DNA of 64,000 bases from Bacillus paramycoides (GCF_001884235.1 NZ_MAOI01000015.1:62001-126000); one strand, 5' to 3'. Numbered from the stretch's first letter, positions 18,529 through 27,233 are shown. The notes: generated by a model from the sequence alone, not told the origin. Numbers and translations: made by a program.

Positions 18529-20148
18529 TTAAAAGATATTAAATACAGAATTTAATTGAAGTAAGCTAATAATAGCTAAGAAGATTAAACTATATTTCAT
18601 CACTATTTTAAATAGAGCAGATTCTTTACCAACTAGTCCAACTGCCGCACAAGCAACTGCTACAGATTGTGGTGAAACCATTTTTGCTATTGTACCACCA
18701 ACTACGTTTAATGAAACGAGAGTAGATGGAACGATGTTTAATTGGTCTGCAGTTACTGCTTGAAGTGGTGCGAATAGTGAACCACTAGATACTACTGAAC
18801 CTGTAATGAATACGCCAATCCATCCTAAGATTGGAGAAAGAATAGGGAATGCATTTCCAGTAGAAGAGAATGCAAGTCCAAGTGTAGATGACATACCAGA
18901 GTAGTTCTCTACATAAGCTAAAGCGATAACGCTACAAATTGTATATACTGGAACTTTTAATTCTTTTATTGTTTCAATCATTAATTCTTTGATCATTTTG
19001 CCGTTTACACGGTAGACGATAAGTGAAACGATAATTGCTAATACAATCGCAGTAGTTGTAGAAGAGAATACATCTAGTTTGAAAATAGCTGCGAAAGGTG
19101 TATCAGCTTTTGTGATTGGTGCAGTTTTTATAACTTGATTATGAAGACCAGGGAATTGAATGTTAAATACTAAGTTTGCCAATGGACCATTCGGAGCAAA
19201 TAAAGCTTTAATTGGTTTTAAATTAAAGATTGTTACAAATGCAGTTAAGAATACGAATGGAGACCAAGCATATAAAATTTGATTGAATGTATGAGATTCT
19301 TTTTCTTCTCGTTTTTCTTCTTTAGCAGAAGATTTTGGTTGCCAAACACGTAAGAATAATGCAAGAGCGACCATACTTACGACTGCTGCGAAAATATTAG
19401 TAAGTTCAGCGCCTAAGAAGTAAGTTACAAGGAACTGAGTAATTGCGAAAGAAACACCACTTACAAGAATACCTTGCCAAGTTTCTTTAATACCTTTAAT
19501 TCCATCGACCATTGAAACAAGTAAGAACGGTAAAATAACGCTAATGAATGGCAAAATGTAAACTGCTTGACGACCGACAGTTAATGCATCTAGCCCAGTT
19601 AATTGTGCAGGTACTGTAACTGGAATACCCATAGCACCCATAGCACCACCAGCGATATTAGCTACTAAGCAAATACCTGCTGCTTTTAATGGATTAAAGC
19701 CCATACCTACAAGTAATGCAGCTGTAATAGCAACTGGAACACCGAAACCAGCTGCGCCTTCTAAGAAAGCACCGAAAGAATAAGCGATTAATAATACTTG
19801 TAAACGTTGATCATTTGTAATACTTGAAATGCTATCACGAATGACATTGAATTGTTCTGTTTTAACAGTTAATTTGTAAAGGAAGATAGCTGCGATAACG
19901 ATAGTACAAATTGGATAAAATCCAGATAAAACCCCGAATCCGGCAGATGCTACTGCTGCAGTTGCAGGCATTTTATAAACAAATATTGCAAGGATAATAG
20001 CAATAATTACACTGTAAAGACCAGCGATGTAACCTTTCATTTTGAATCCCACTAAACAAATGATGAAGCAGAAAATTGGAAGTGCTGCGATTAGTGCAGA
20101 TAACCAAATATTGTTTAATGGGTCATAAATTTGTGTCCAAGTACTCAT
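18529..20148 (-). CDS. lctP: L-lactate permease
   Basis: A 539-residue, very hydrophobic transporter of the LctP family that moves L-lactate (or glycolate) with protons. Family segments include FGAFLEGAAGFGVPVAITAALLVG, GGAMGAMGIPVTVPAQLTGL, YVENYSGMSSTLGLA, GVFITGSVVSSGSLFAPLQ and MVSPQSVAVACAA near the C-terminus. Length agrees with Bacillus LctP/LldP. Control by NADH/NAD+ through Rex is suggested by two operators just downstream of its promoter. It sits alone, convergent with aspA. Confidence 0.93.
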   Translation of the reverse strand: MSTWTQIYDPLNNIWLSALIAALPIFCFIICLVGFKMKGYIAGLYSVIIAIILAIFVYKMPATAAVASAGFGVLSGFYPICTIVIAAIFLYKLTVKTEQFNVIRDSISSITNDQRLQVLLIAYSFGAFLEGAAGFGVPVAITAALLVGMGFNPLKAAGICLVANIAGGAMGAMGIPVTVPAQLTGLDALTVGRQAVYILPFISVILPFLLVSMVDGIKGIKETWQGILVSGVSFAITQFLVTYFLGAELTNIFAAVVSMVALALFLRVWQPKSSAKEEKREEKESHTFNQILYAWSPFVFLTAFVTIFNLKPIKALFAPNGPLANLVFNIQFPGLHNQVIKTAPITKADTPFAAIFKLDVFSSTTTAIVLAIIVSLIVYRVNGKMIKELMIETIKELKVPVYTICSVIALAYVENYSGMSSTLGLAFSSTGNAFPILSPILGWIGVFITGSVVSSGSLFAPLQAVTADQLNIVPSTLVSLNVVGGTIAKMVSPQSVAVACAAVGLVGKESALFKIVMKYSLIFLAIISLLQLNSVFNIF

Positions 20149-20173
20149 AATAATGACAACTCCTATCTATTAT

Positions 20174-20212
20174 ATGTGAAGAAATTCACATTATTTGTGA
20201 AACTATTCACAA
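20174..20212 (-). promoter_or_regulatory. Tandem Rex operators of lctP
   Basis: TTGTGAAACTATTCACAA (20195-20212) matches the Rex box TTGTGAA-N4-TTCACAA exactly. ATGTGAAGAAATTCACAT (20174-20191) matches all but the outermost base pair. They lie 21 bases apart, two helical turns, between the promoter and the start codon. Rex releases DNA when NADH is high, so lactate permease would be induced under poor respiration. Confidence 0.85.
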
Positions 20213-20227
20213 TCAACTTACATGCTT

Positions 20228-20256
20228 AGTATATTCTCCTTCAACACTATTGTCAA
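20228..20256 (-). promoter_or_regulatory. lctP promoter
   Basis: Read on the minus strand, TTGACA (20256-20251), 17 bases and TATACT (20233-20228) form a near-consensus sigma-A promoter that fires into the Rex boxes. Confidence 0.85.
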
Positions 20257-20319
20257 CGTAAAAAAGTATAATTATTCCATAATAGTGTTAAAAGTAAAAT
20301 TTTGTTCATAAAGTAGACA

Positions 20320-20353
20320 AAAAGCGTACTCAAATCGATTTGAGTACGCTTTT
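20320..20353 (-). terminator. Terminator of the ResA-like gene
   Basis: A perfect 34-base palindrome (AAAAGCGTACTCAAA, TCGA, then its complement) overlaps the stop codon of the minus-strand gene. Confidence 0.85.
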
Positions 20354-20891
20354 ATAAATTATTTGCATATTCTTTCATTTTTTCATATGTCATTGGTCCT
20401 ACATGCTTATATTGAATGACACCTTTTGTATCAATAATAAAAGATGTTGGAATGCTGATGATTTGATATGCGGCACCTGCTTGTCCTTTCTGATCTAATA
20501 GGACGGGGAAAGTGTATTTGTTTTCTTTAAGAAATTGTTTTACATTACTCGGATCTTTTTCAGTAGCTGTGGCATTTACAGCGACAATTTCAATCCCTTT
20601 ATCCTTTGTATCATGATAAAACTTTTCCATATCAGGCATTTCTATTTTGCACGGACCACACCAACTTGCCCAAAAGTTTAATATTACTTTTTTTCCTCTA
20701 TAGTCTGTAAGATGAACTTCTTGACCATTTGTTGTTTCTAGTAGGAAATTAGGGGCGATATTACCAATTTCAGTTCCAATGGGAATGTTTGATTCTGAAT
20801 TTATATCTTCTTTTTTGTCTAATAGGAAGTTATGGATAATAGTCCAGCCAATTGCAATACTAATGAAAATAACAATAAACCACTTTTTAAT
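20352..20891 (-). CDS. ResA/TlpA-like membrane-anchored thiol-disulfide oxidoreductase with probable ATT start
   Basis: A 179-residue thioredoxin-fold protein. It has an N-terminal transmembrane anchor (about residues 5-24), a linker, then the AhpC/TSA-type domain with IGNIAPNFLLETTNGQEV, the redox site W-C78-G-P-C81 and the cis-proline strand SIPTSFIID. ResA homologues reduce the haem-binding cysteines of apocytochrome c outside the membrane. The frame has no ATG, GTG or TTG between its upstream stop and Met85, which lies after the active site. GGAGGGGG is followed 7 bases later by ATT at 20891, so ATT initiation (or recent loss of the start) is the simplest reading. A shorter form from Met85 would lack the catalytic motif. 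Confidence 0.75.
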   Translation of the reverse strand: MKKWFIVIFISIAIGWTIIHNFLLDKKEDINSESNIPIGTEIGNIAPNFLLETTNGQEVHLTDYRGKKVILNFWASWCGPCKIEMPDMEKFYHDTKDKGIEIVAVNATATEKDPSNVKQFLKENKYTFPVLLDQKGQAGAAYQIISIPTSFIIDTKGVIQYKHVGPMTYEKMKEYANNL

Positions 20892-21277
20892 ATTACATCC
20901 CCCTCCTTACTTAAATTTCCTTTTTATCGTAACAAAGAGGTTAAATATGGTCAAATTACTTTACGATAGGTTATCAATTATGGACGGTATTTTACAATAT
21001 CATTACTGTACATTTCAGTAAGGTGAAAATATAACAAAAAGGCTGATAAATCAACATTTGCAAGCAAAGTACTACTATCCCTTTGTTTTGCTTTTTCTTT
21101 ATATCATATAGTATAATATTCAAAATCAGCAGGGATTTTTTCCAGAACTGTGTGCTGATAAAAGGAGGAAAAATTTTTCAGCATTATAGGTTGATAAAGT
21201 TATGTCGTAACAGGAAATATAAGAACAGATATATAAATAAATAATAAGAAAATAAAAACGAAAATGAGGGGAACTTT
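20892..21277. other. Divergent intergenic region with a promoter and a SD-containing hairpin
   Basis: TTGCTT (21088-21093), an 18-base spacer and TATAAT (21112-21117) form a likely promoter for the ArsR gene, giving a leader of about 150 bases. Within it TGCTGA (21153-21158) and TCAGCA (21178-21183) enclose AAAAGGAGG, a strong ribosome-binding sequence with no start codon at usable distance. No small ORF with support was found. Confidence 0.45.
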
Positions 21278-21565
21278 ATGAACCAAAATCAATTTGACTG
21301 TCGTATTTCAGAAGAAGACGTACAGATGTTAAGAGCATTAGCTCATCCACTTCGTCTACGTCTAGTAATGGAACTAATGCAACGTGGAACATGTAATGTA
21401 ACACAATTACAAGAGGTATTAGAAATTCCACAATCAACTGTTTCACAGCATTTAACGAAACTAAAGCAAAATAAAGTAGTGCGCTTTGAGAGACGCGGGT
21501 TAGAAGTGTATTATCAAATTCATAACGATAAAGTAAGTGAAGTAGTAAAAACATTATTTTCTTAA
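21278..21565 (+). CDS. ArsR-family winged-helix repressor, PagR-like
   Basis: A 95-residue single-domain regulator: ALAHPLRLRLVMELM, then recognition helix IPQSTVSQHLTKLKQNKVV and wing FERRGLEVYYQIHN. It resembles the PagR type of B. anthracis more than metal sensors: no CxC or alpha-5 Asp/His set is present. The two cysteines (Cys8, Cys39) raise the possibility of thiol or persulfide sensing as in BigR/SqrR-type repressors; that is speculative. GAGGGGA precedes the ATG. The gene is monocistronic with its own terminator, and no target can be named. Confidence 0.8.
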   Translation: MNQNQFDCRISEEDVQMLRALAHPLRLRLVMELMQRGTCNVTQLQEVLEIPQSTVSQHLTKLKQNKVVRFERRGLEVYYQIHNDKVSEVVKTLFS

Positions 21566-21582
21566 TTTTTGAATATTATGGA

Positions 21583-21613
21583 AAAAAAGACGTGTGAAAT
21601 ATACGTCTTTTTT
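21583..21613 (+). terminator. Terminator of the ArsR-like gene
   Basis: AAAAAAAGACGT and ACGTCTTTTTTT pair with an 8-base loop, followed by ATTT. Confidence 0.85.
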
Positions 21614-21767
21614 TATTTGAAGTAAATAATAATGGTAACGCTTGAGAGAGTAAATATTAGTACGTGGGGGAAAAGGCTACCGATCAAAGTGTTACTTTAC
21701 GGAATATATTCCAAAGGGAAATGAAAAGATAGAAAGGAGTGCAATAAGTAAAAGGAGGAATAACAGT

Positions 21768-21947
21768 ATGGATGTAAAACGTGTGAAACAGATATTATCT
21801 TCTTCAAGTAGAATTGATGTTACATATGAGGGAGTACCAGTATGGATTGAGAGCTGTGACGAGCAGAATGGAATTGCTCAAGTGTATGATGTATCTAATC
21901 CTGAAGAAAGTGTTCACGTGGATGTGACGGCTTTAGAAGAGAAGTAA
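21768..21947 (+). CDS. sspH: Small acid-soluble spore protein H
   Basis: A 59-residue gene behind AAAGGAGGAA. The sequence [10 protein letters not shown], then Y-E-GVPVWIE and a C-terminal NPEES...V-V-ALEEK, has the length and conserved words of H-type SASPs: the GVPV-IE strand and the NPEE turn. These are minor proteins of the spore core made in the forespore under sigma-F/G. No convincing forespore promoter was recognised in the 150 bases upstream. A terminator follows the stop directly. Its presence indicates a spore-forming Bacillus. Confidence 0.9.
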   Translation: MDVKRVKQILSSSSRIDVTYEGVPVWIESCDEQNGIAQVYDVSNPEESVHVDVTALEEK

Positions 21948-21950
21948 TAG

Positions 21951-21985
21951 AAAAGACGCTTCTAATTTTAGAAGCGTCTTTTTTG
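21951..21985. terminator. Bidirectional terminator between sspH and dtpT
   Basis: AAAAGACGCTTCT and AGAAGCGTCTTTT pair over 13 bp with a 6-base loop. T-rich sequence flanks both sides. Confidence 0.9.
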
Positions 21986-21987
21986 TG

Positions 21988-23373
21988 TTATTCCATCATA
22001 CTCGCAACTTTTTTAGAGAAGAGAAGGAGTACAAGTCCTAAGACGATAACGATAATACCGATACTTGCAAATACTTCAAGGTATCCTAATGATTGTGTAA
22101 AGGAAGCAAGTTTACCAGCTAACCAGTTAGCCATACCCGTACCAGCTAACCATACTCCCATTAGTAATGATGCTAATTTTACAGGAGCGATGGCACTTAC
22201 CATTGATAGACCGATTGGTGATAAGAATAACTCACCAATTGTATGGAAGAGATAAGTGATAACGATGAATAATAAGTTTGCTTTTACAGTTATATCTGCC
22301 TCATTACTTCCAGTTTTTAGAACTGCTAATGTTAAAACAAGATAACCTATACCTAGTAAAATCATACCAAATGCCATTTTTGTTGGCACTTTTAAATCAC
22401 CGCGTTTTGTTTTAGAAAGTTTTAACCATAGCATAGATACAAATGGTGCAAGTAGTACGATGAATGCTGGGTTAACTGATTGGAACCAAGATGTTGGAAC
22501 TTCCCAACCGAAAATTGTACGATCAACAAATTTATTTGTATAAAGTGTTAGAGAACTACCAGCTTGTTCAAATCCTGCCCAGAAGAATACTACGAAACAA
22601 GTTAAAATTACAATTGCCCAAGTGCGATTTTTCTCTTGTTTTGTTAAAGGTTTCTTTTCGATTACAGGTTGATTTTTTGATTTTTTACCGACAACTGTTG
22701 TTCCTGCTTTACCAAGGTAACGAGGAGCTAATAAGTTGAAAACAATTTGTCCAATAATCATACCGATACAAGCTGCTAAGAATCCGTATTTATATCCCAT
22801 AACAATGACGCCATTAGCGCTTGTTTTAAAGAAATCTTCTGCTAAAAATCCACAAATAAGTGGAGCGAAGAAAGCACCTACGTTAATACCCATATAGAAG
22901 ATAGTAAATGCACTGTCACGACGTGAATCATTTTCACCATACAATTCACCTAACAGTGTAGAAATATTTGGTTTGAAGAATCCATTACCAATAACTAATA
23001 GTATTAATCCAAGGAATAGTCCTGTTTTTGTATTCATTGAGAATAGTACAAAGTTACCAATTGCCATAATAATTCCGCCGAGAGTAATGGCATGACGTCT
23101 TGTAATATAATGATCAGTTAGCCATCCGCCTATAATTGGCATGAAATATACTGCAGCGGTAAAAGTACCATATAATTGCACTGCGACTGCCTTATCAAAT
23201 CCTAACCCGCCACTAATGGCAGCAGTTGTTAAATAAAGAACTAAAAGGCCGCGCATTCCATAATAACTAAATCTTTCCCACATTTCTGTTAAGAACAACA
23301 AATACAACCCTGGTGGATGTTTCTTTGGTGATTGTTGCTCTCCAGCTTTGTCTAATTTTAAAGCTGCATCCAT
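21988..23373 (-). CDS. dtpT: POT-family proton-coupled di/tripeptide transporter
   Basis: A 461-residue twelve-helix (or more) transporter of the POT/PTR2 family. The signature E-x-W-E-R-F-S-Y-Y-G-M-R-G occurs in TM1 near residue 30. The second PTR2 motif GNGFFKPNISTLLGELYG and the FTIFYMGINVGAFFAPLICG segment follow. A charged cytosolic loop near residues 220-245 (basic, SKNQPVIEKKPLTKQEKN) links the two halves. It imports peptides with protons. The start follows AGGGGG. It is transcribed toward sspH and ends at the shared terminator. Confidence 0.92.
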   Translation of the reverse strand: MDAALKLDKAGEQQSPKKHPPGLYLLFLTEMWERFSYYGMRGLLVLYLTTAAISGGLGFDKAVAVQLYGTFTAAVYFMPIIGGWLTDHYITRRHAITLGGIIMAIGNFVLFSMNTKTGLFLGLILLVIGNGFFKPNISTLLGELYGENDSRRDSAFTIFYMGINVGAFFAPLICGFLAEDFFKTSANGVIVMGYKYGFLAACIGMIIGQIVFNLLAPRYLGKAGTTVVGKKSKNQPVIEKKPLTKQEKNRTWAIVILTCFVVFFWAGFEQAGSSLTLYTNKFVDRTIFGWEVPTSWFQSVNPAFIVLLAPFVSMLWLKLSKTKRGDLKVPTKMAFGMILLGIGYLVLTLAVLKTGSNEADITVKANLLFIVITYLFHTIGELFLSPIGLSMVSAIAPVKLASLLMGVWLAGTGMANWLAGKLASFTQSLGYLEVFASIGIIVIVLGLVLLLFSKKVASMME

Positions 23374-23715
23374 TTTTGTTTCCCCCTAATCCTGTATAAC
23401 GGATATTTATGTAATCATTTTAATTTACAAAATATTTAGAAGTCAATAGAATTATATGGAAATAGAAAGAAAATTTCTGAAATAATTCATTTTTTCTTCA
23501 ACCGTTATTGTATTTTTCCCTGAAAACTATATAATAAGCGTTTTCAAATGTAGTATTTGAATTCTAAAAGAAAACAAAATAGTGATTAATCAGAAAATTT
23601 AGATTAAAACATCTATTCTGATATAAAGAAAATATATTTTATTTACTTTTATAATATAACATATTGGGAATAAAAATACAAAATGAAATAATATGACATT
23701 TCAGTGAAATAAAAA
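23374..23715. other. AT-rich non-coding stretch upstream of dtpT
   Basis: No gene or recognisable RNA is visible in these roughly 340 bases. They hold the dtpT promoter region (minus strand) and long AT runs, and end at the hairpin described next. The adjoining 24-kb locus has lost genes, so part of this may be decayed sequence. Confidence 0.5.
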
Positions 23716-23745
23716 TAACTAGCTCAAAGAAGAGGGAGCTAGTTA
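23716..23745 (-). terminator. Terminator left behind a deleted minus-strand gene
   Basis: TAACTAGCTC and GAGCTAGTTA form a perfect 10 bp stem. The T-run (TTTTTATTT) follows on the minus strand only, but the sole coding sequence feeding it is a 17-codon remnant. Confidence 0.75.
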
Positions 23746-23752
23746 GAAAATG

Positions 23753-23806
23753 TTATTTAATAAAGCGTTGTTTAATGTAACCGAGTAGTAAGTTCGCAGC
23801 GATTAA
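23753..23806 (-). pseudogene. C-terminal remnant of a minus-strand gene
   Basis: The last 17 codons before the terminator read LIAANLLLGYIKQRFIK-stop, a plausible membrane-protein end. The frame is closed immediately upstream by a stop, and no start exists. It looks like the surviving 3' end of a gene once divergent from the siderophore genes. The family is not recognisable. Confidence 0.4.
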
Positions 23807-23824
23807 TTATTAATAGAAGAAAAT

Positions 23825-23874
23825 GAAAATAATTCTCATTATCATTGACAACGAGAATTAAGTTGAAATACACT
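23825..23874 (+). promoter_or_regulatory. Fur-box promoter of the decayed siderophore locus
   Basis: GAAAATAATTCTCATTATC (23825-23843) matches 15 of 19 positions of the Fur consensus GATAATGATAATCATTATC. TTGACA (23845-23850), 18 bases and TACACT (23869-23874) follow, so Fur would block RNA polymerase. The control region is intact although the first gene behind it is broken. Confidence 0.75.
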
Positions 23875-23924
23875 AAAAACGTATCATTATATTGAAGGAA
23901 AAGCACTGCATATTATAAAAAGTG

Positions 23925-24197
23925 AAGCAAAATGGATTGGTTTATTTTTTGAATCATTGCAGTTTGTATTTGTATTTTTGTAAGTATTATTTTAATGGTG
24001 CTAAGGAACAGATTATTATTCAAAATGTGCGTCTGCCAAGGCGTTTAATTGTGGCTATAGATTGAATACTTGTCGTGGATTTAATTGGACATACATTCTT
24101 TACGTTACTACAAATTCCAGCAGGTGTATTTACATCAGCGATTGGTACGCAGTATTTTATTTATTTTATAAAAATGGGAATTCATAAAGGGAGATGA
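23925..24197 (+). pseudogene. FecCD-type iron-siderophore permease, internally deleted
   Basis: Only two pieces survive. The first, about 24000-24063, reads AKEQIIIQNVRLPRRLIVAI, the early FecCD motif N-x-R-LPR. It is preceded by a broken hydrophobic N-terminus and ends at a TGA. The second, 24066-24197, encodes a 43-residue C-terminus containing DLIGHTFFTLLQIPAGVFTSAIG and IYFIKMGIHKGR. About 240 central residues are missing and there are stops in the N-terminal part. The pseudogene's stop overlaps the region just before the intact ATPase gene, the usual operon arrangement. Confidence 0.85.
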
Positions 24198-24199
24198 AT

Positions 24200-25021
24200 A
24201 TGCAAAAAGCATTGGAGACGAAACGCTTGATGCTGTCTTATGGTGAAACAATTATTATTGATGAGTTGAATTTAGAAATTCCAAAAGGGGAAATTACAAT
24301 CTTTATCGGTTCTAACGGTTGTGGAAAATCAACTTTATTACGTTCACTAGCTAGATTATTAAAGCCAACATCCGGTGACATTTTATTAGATAATCAAACG
24401 ATTCAAAGTATACAAACGAAGCAAATTGCTCGTCAAATGGCAATTTTACCGCAAGGACCACAAGCGCCGGAAGGACTTACAGTATTGCAACTTGTAAAGC
24501 AAGGGCGTTATCCATATCAAACTTGGTTAAAGCATTGGTCAGAAAAAGATGAGGAAATGGTACAAAAAGCGCTTGCTGCAACGGGTATGACAGAATTTGC
24601 TGAGCGTGATGTTCATGCCCTTTCAGGTGGACAGCGTCAACGTGCTTGGATTGCAATGACTCTTGCACAAGATACCGATATTATTTTACTGGATGAGCCG
24701 ACTACATATTTAGATATGACTCACCAAATTGAAGTGTTAGATTTATTATTTGAATTAAACGAAACAGAGCAAAGAACGATTGTTATGGTATTGCACGATT
24801 TAAATTTAGCATGCCGCTATGCAGATAACATTGTAGCCATTCAAGATAAACAAATATATGCACAAGGTAAGCCTGAGGAAGTGGTAGACGAAAAGCTAGT
24901 ACGTGATGTATTCCGTATGGAGTGTCAAATAAGTACTGATCCGTTATTTGGGACACCACTCTGTATCCCGCATGGAAGAGGGAGACGTGTACTTAAAGAG
25001 GCTGCTCAGGCAATGAGATAA
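24200..25021 (+). CDS. Iron-siderophore ABC transporter ATP-binding protein (FecE/FhuC type)
   Basis: A 273-residue ABC ATPase with Walker A GSNGCGKST (37-45), a Q-loop at AILPQGPQAP, signature LSGGQRQRAW, Walker B IILLDEPTTYLDM and switch His in VLHDLN. The end, DPLFGTPLCIPHGR, is typical of siderophore-uptake ATPases. ATG 24200 is 6 bases from AAAGGGAG; ATG 24194 overlaps it. The cognate permease upstream is a pseudogene, and no binding protein is nearby. The protein must therefore energise permeases encoded elsewhere or be an orphan. Expression is probably still under Fur. Confidence 0.9.
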   Translation: MQKALETKRLMLSYGETIIIDELNLEIPKGEITIFIGSNGCGKSTLLRSLARLLKPTSGDILLDNQTIQSIQTKQIARQMAILPQGPQAPEGLTVLQLVKQGRYPYQTWLKHWSEKDEEMVQKALAATGMTEFAERDVHALSGGQRQRAWIAMTLAQDTDIILLDEPTTYLDMTHQIEVLDLLFELNETEQRTIVMVLHDLNLACRYADNIVAIQDKQIYAQGKPEEVVDEKLVRDVFRMECQISTDPLFGTPLCIPHGRGRRVLKEAAQAMR

Positions 25022-25023
25022 CG

Positions 25024-25055
25024 AAAAAAGACGATGAATCCTCATCGTCTTTTTA
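25024..25055. terminator. Bidirectional terminator
   Basis: AAAAAGACGATGA and TCATCGTCTTTTT pair perfectly with a 4-base loop. It ends the ATPase transcript and overlaps the end of the convergent methyltransferase gene. Confidence 0.9.
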
Positions 25056-25785
25056 TTTTTTTGCAAGAAAATAATAGAAAGAGGGGAATACGTAAGCGGC
25101 GTTCGTATTCTTCTTCACTCTGAAAACAATTTCGATTTGGTGAAGCTTCTTTTAAGTTTGTAATTGTAAATCCTGCTTTTTGTAATAACGTGAAATATTG
25201 TTCAGTTGTACGATGATATTTAATAACTTCTTGATCAATCCACGGTTCAACTCGTTTGCCTGTTTTAAAATAATCATCGACGAGCCAGCTAGTTCTTTTA
25301 CCATCCGTTCGCAAGCTTTCAAATGAAGATGTAATAACAGGGTGTTGAACGCTAAAAATAAAAGTTCCGTTTGTTTTTAAAGTTTTGTACACATTTTGAA
25401 AAATAATATCAAGATGTTCAATATAATGTAAGGCGAGTCTAGATGTCACTAAATCGAAAGTAGAAGGAGGGTATGTGTAGTCTTTGAGGTTTAAAAAATG
25501 AATGGTGCCATTTTTATTTTCTAGTTGTTTTATTGCCTTTTCATACATAAGGTGAGAACCTTCAATGCCAGTGTAAGAGTGGCAACCATTTTCTAATAAC
25601 TCGATACCAAACTGAGCGTCACCACAGCCTAAATCGAGAGTTTGTTTTCCTTGTACATTACCAATGAGCTGAAAGAATACTGGTTTTTCAATAGATTCAT
25701 TGGGGCTATTGTCTCGGTATCTTCGTTTCATATATTGCTCAAAAAATGCTTCATTATTATATACATCAGATTCTGTAAATGCCAT
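25042..25785 (-). CDS. Class I SAM-dependent methyltransferase
   Basis: A 247-residue protein with a Rossmann methyltransferase core: motif I LDLGCGDAQFGIELLENG near residue 48, acidic motif II YTGIEGS, the YPPSTFDLVTSRLALHY motif IV region and a C-terminal FSVQHP strand. It resembles UbiE/Methyltransf_11 type enzymes that act on small molecules. The substrate is unknown. GGAGGGTTT precedes the start. It is convergent with the siderophore ATPase gene and not obviously linked to it. Confidence 0.82.
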   Translation of the reverse strand: MAFTESDVYNNEAFFEQYMKRRYRDNSPNESIEKPVFFQLIGNVQGKQTLDLGCGDAQFGIELLENGCHSYTGIEGSHLMYEKAIKQLENKNGTIHFLNLKDYTYPPSTFDLVTSRLALHYIEHLDIIFQNVYKTLKTNGTFIFSVQHPVITSSFESLRTDGKRTSWLVDDYFKTGKRVEPWIDQEVIKYHRTTEQYFTLLQKAGFTITNLKEASPNRNCFQSEEEYERRLRIPLFLLFSCKKIKRR

Positions 25786-25876
25786 GTTTGAAACCCTCCT
25801 AAATATTTTTTTTATTCTATCAAATATGAAAAGTAAATGATAGATTTCTTGTAACGAATCATATATAATCTAAAAT

Positions 25877-25890
25877 TGTAAGCGGTTTCT
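25877..25890 (+). promoter_or_regulatory. Possible cre site upstream of kbl-tdh
   Basis: TGTAAGCGGTTTCT matches the cre consensus at 13 of 14 positions and lies about 15 bases before a TATAAT (25905-25910). This suggests CcpA repression of threonine breakdown, from sequence only. Confidence 0.45.
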
Positions 25891-25998
25891 TTAAACTATT
25901 TTTCTATAATAAATTCTGAAAACGTGTTAAGCTAGTAGAGGGATTATTAGAACTATTAAGACAATAATTCGCTTACATGAACGATGGGAGGCTTCACG

Positions 25999-27189
25999 AT
26001 GTCTAGTAAAACACTTGCGAAATTTTTAGAAGAAAATTTAGAGGATTTAAAATCAAAGGGGCTTTATAACGTAATTGATCCGCTTGAAAGTCCAAATGGA
26101 CCAATCATTACAATTGGCGGAAAAGAATATATTAACTTATCTTCAAACAACTATCTTGGATTAGCGACTGATAATCGCTTACAAGAAGCAGCAATTGGTG
26201 CAATTCATAAGTACGGTGTTGGGGCAGGAGCTGTTCGTACAATTAACGGTACTTTAGATTTGCATATTAAATTAGAAGAAACAATTGCGAAGTTTAAACA
26301 TACAGAAGCAGCAATTGCTTATCAATCAGGATTTAACTGTAATATGGCAGCGATTTCAGCTGTTATGGATAAAAATGATGCGATTCTTTCAGATGAATTA
26401 AACCATGCATCTATTATTGATGGTAGTCGTCTATCAAGAGCGAAAATCATCGTTTATAAGCATTCTGATATGGAAGATTTACGCAAAAAAGCAATCGAGG
26501 CAAAAGAATCAGGTCTTTACAATAAATTAATGGTTATTACAGATGGTGTTTTCTCAATGGATGGAGATATTGCGAAATTACCAGAAATTGTTGAAATTGC
26601 AGAAGAGCTGGATTTAATGACATATGTAGATGATGCACACGGTTCAGGTGTACTTGGTAAAGGTGCAGGCACTGTAAAACATTTCGGCCTTTCTGATAAA
26701 GTTGATTTCCAAATTGGTACATTGTCAAAAGCAATTGGGGTAATTGGTGGATATGTAGCAGGGAAACAAAACTTAATTGACTGGTTAAAAGTACGTTCAC
26801 GTCCATTCTTATTCTCGACAGCTTTAACACCAGCTGATGCAGCTGCTTGTATGAGATCAATTGAAATCTTAATGGAAAGCACAGAGTTGCACGATCGTTT
26901 ATGGGAAAATGGTCGCTATTTAAAACAAGGGTTAAAAGAACTTGGCTTTAACATTGGAGAAAGCGAAACACCAATTACACCTTGTATTATTGGTGACGAA
27001 GTATTAACACAAGAATTTAGTAAACGTCTAAATGAAGAAGGCGTATACGCAAAATCTATCGTGTTCCCAACTGTAGCAAAAGGAACAGGACGCGTTCGTA
27101 ATATGCCTACAGCAGCTCATACGAAAGAAATGTTAGATGAAGCAATTCGTAAGTATGAAAAAGTAGGGAAAGAAATGGGAATCATTTAA
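25999..27189 (+). CDS. kbl: Glycine C-acetyltransferase (2-amino-3-ketobutyrate CoA ligase)
   Basis: A 396-residue PLP enzyme of the alpha-oxoamine synthase family. It cleaves 2-amino-3-ketobutyrate with CoA to glycine and acetyl-CoA, the second step of threonine degradation. [24 protein letters not shown], the [13 protein letters not shown] and [12 protein letters not shown] motifs and the PLP lysine in GTLSKAIG (Lys244) are all present. GGGAGG lies 8 bases before ATG 25999. Threonine dehydrogenase follows 44 bases downstream, which supplies the substrate and supports Kbl over BioF. Confidence 0.92.
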   Translation: MSSKTLAKFLEENLEDLKSKGLYNVIDPLESPNGPIITIGGKEYINLSSNNYLGLATDNRLQEAAIGAIHKYGVGAGAVRTINGTLDLHIKLEETIAKFKHTEAAIAYQSGFNCNMAAISAVMDKNDAILSDELNHASIIDGSRLSRAKIIVYKHSDMEDLRKKAIEAKESGLYNKLMVITDGVFSMDGDIAKLPEIVEIAEELDLMTYVDDAHGSGVLGKGAGTVKHFGLSDKVDFQIGTLSKAIGVIGGYVAGKQNLIDWLKVRSRPFLFSTALTPADAAACMRSIEILMESTELHDRLWENGRYLKQGLKELGFNIGESETPITPCIIGDEVLTQEFSKRLNEEGVYAKSIVFPTVAKGTGRVRNMPTAAHTKEMLDEAIRKYEKVGKEMGII

Positions 27190-27233
27190 GTAACGGCATC
27201 TTTTGAATAGCTTGCAAATGAGGAGTGGGGAAA

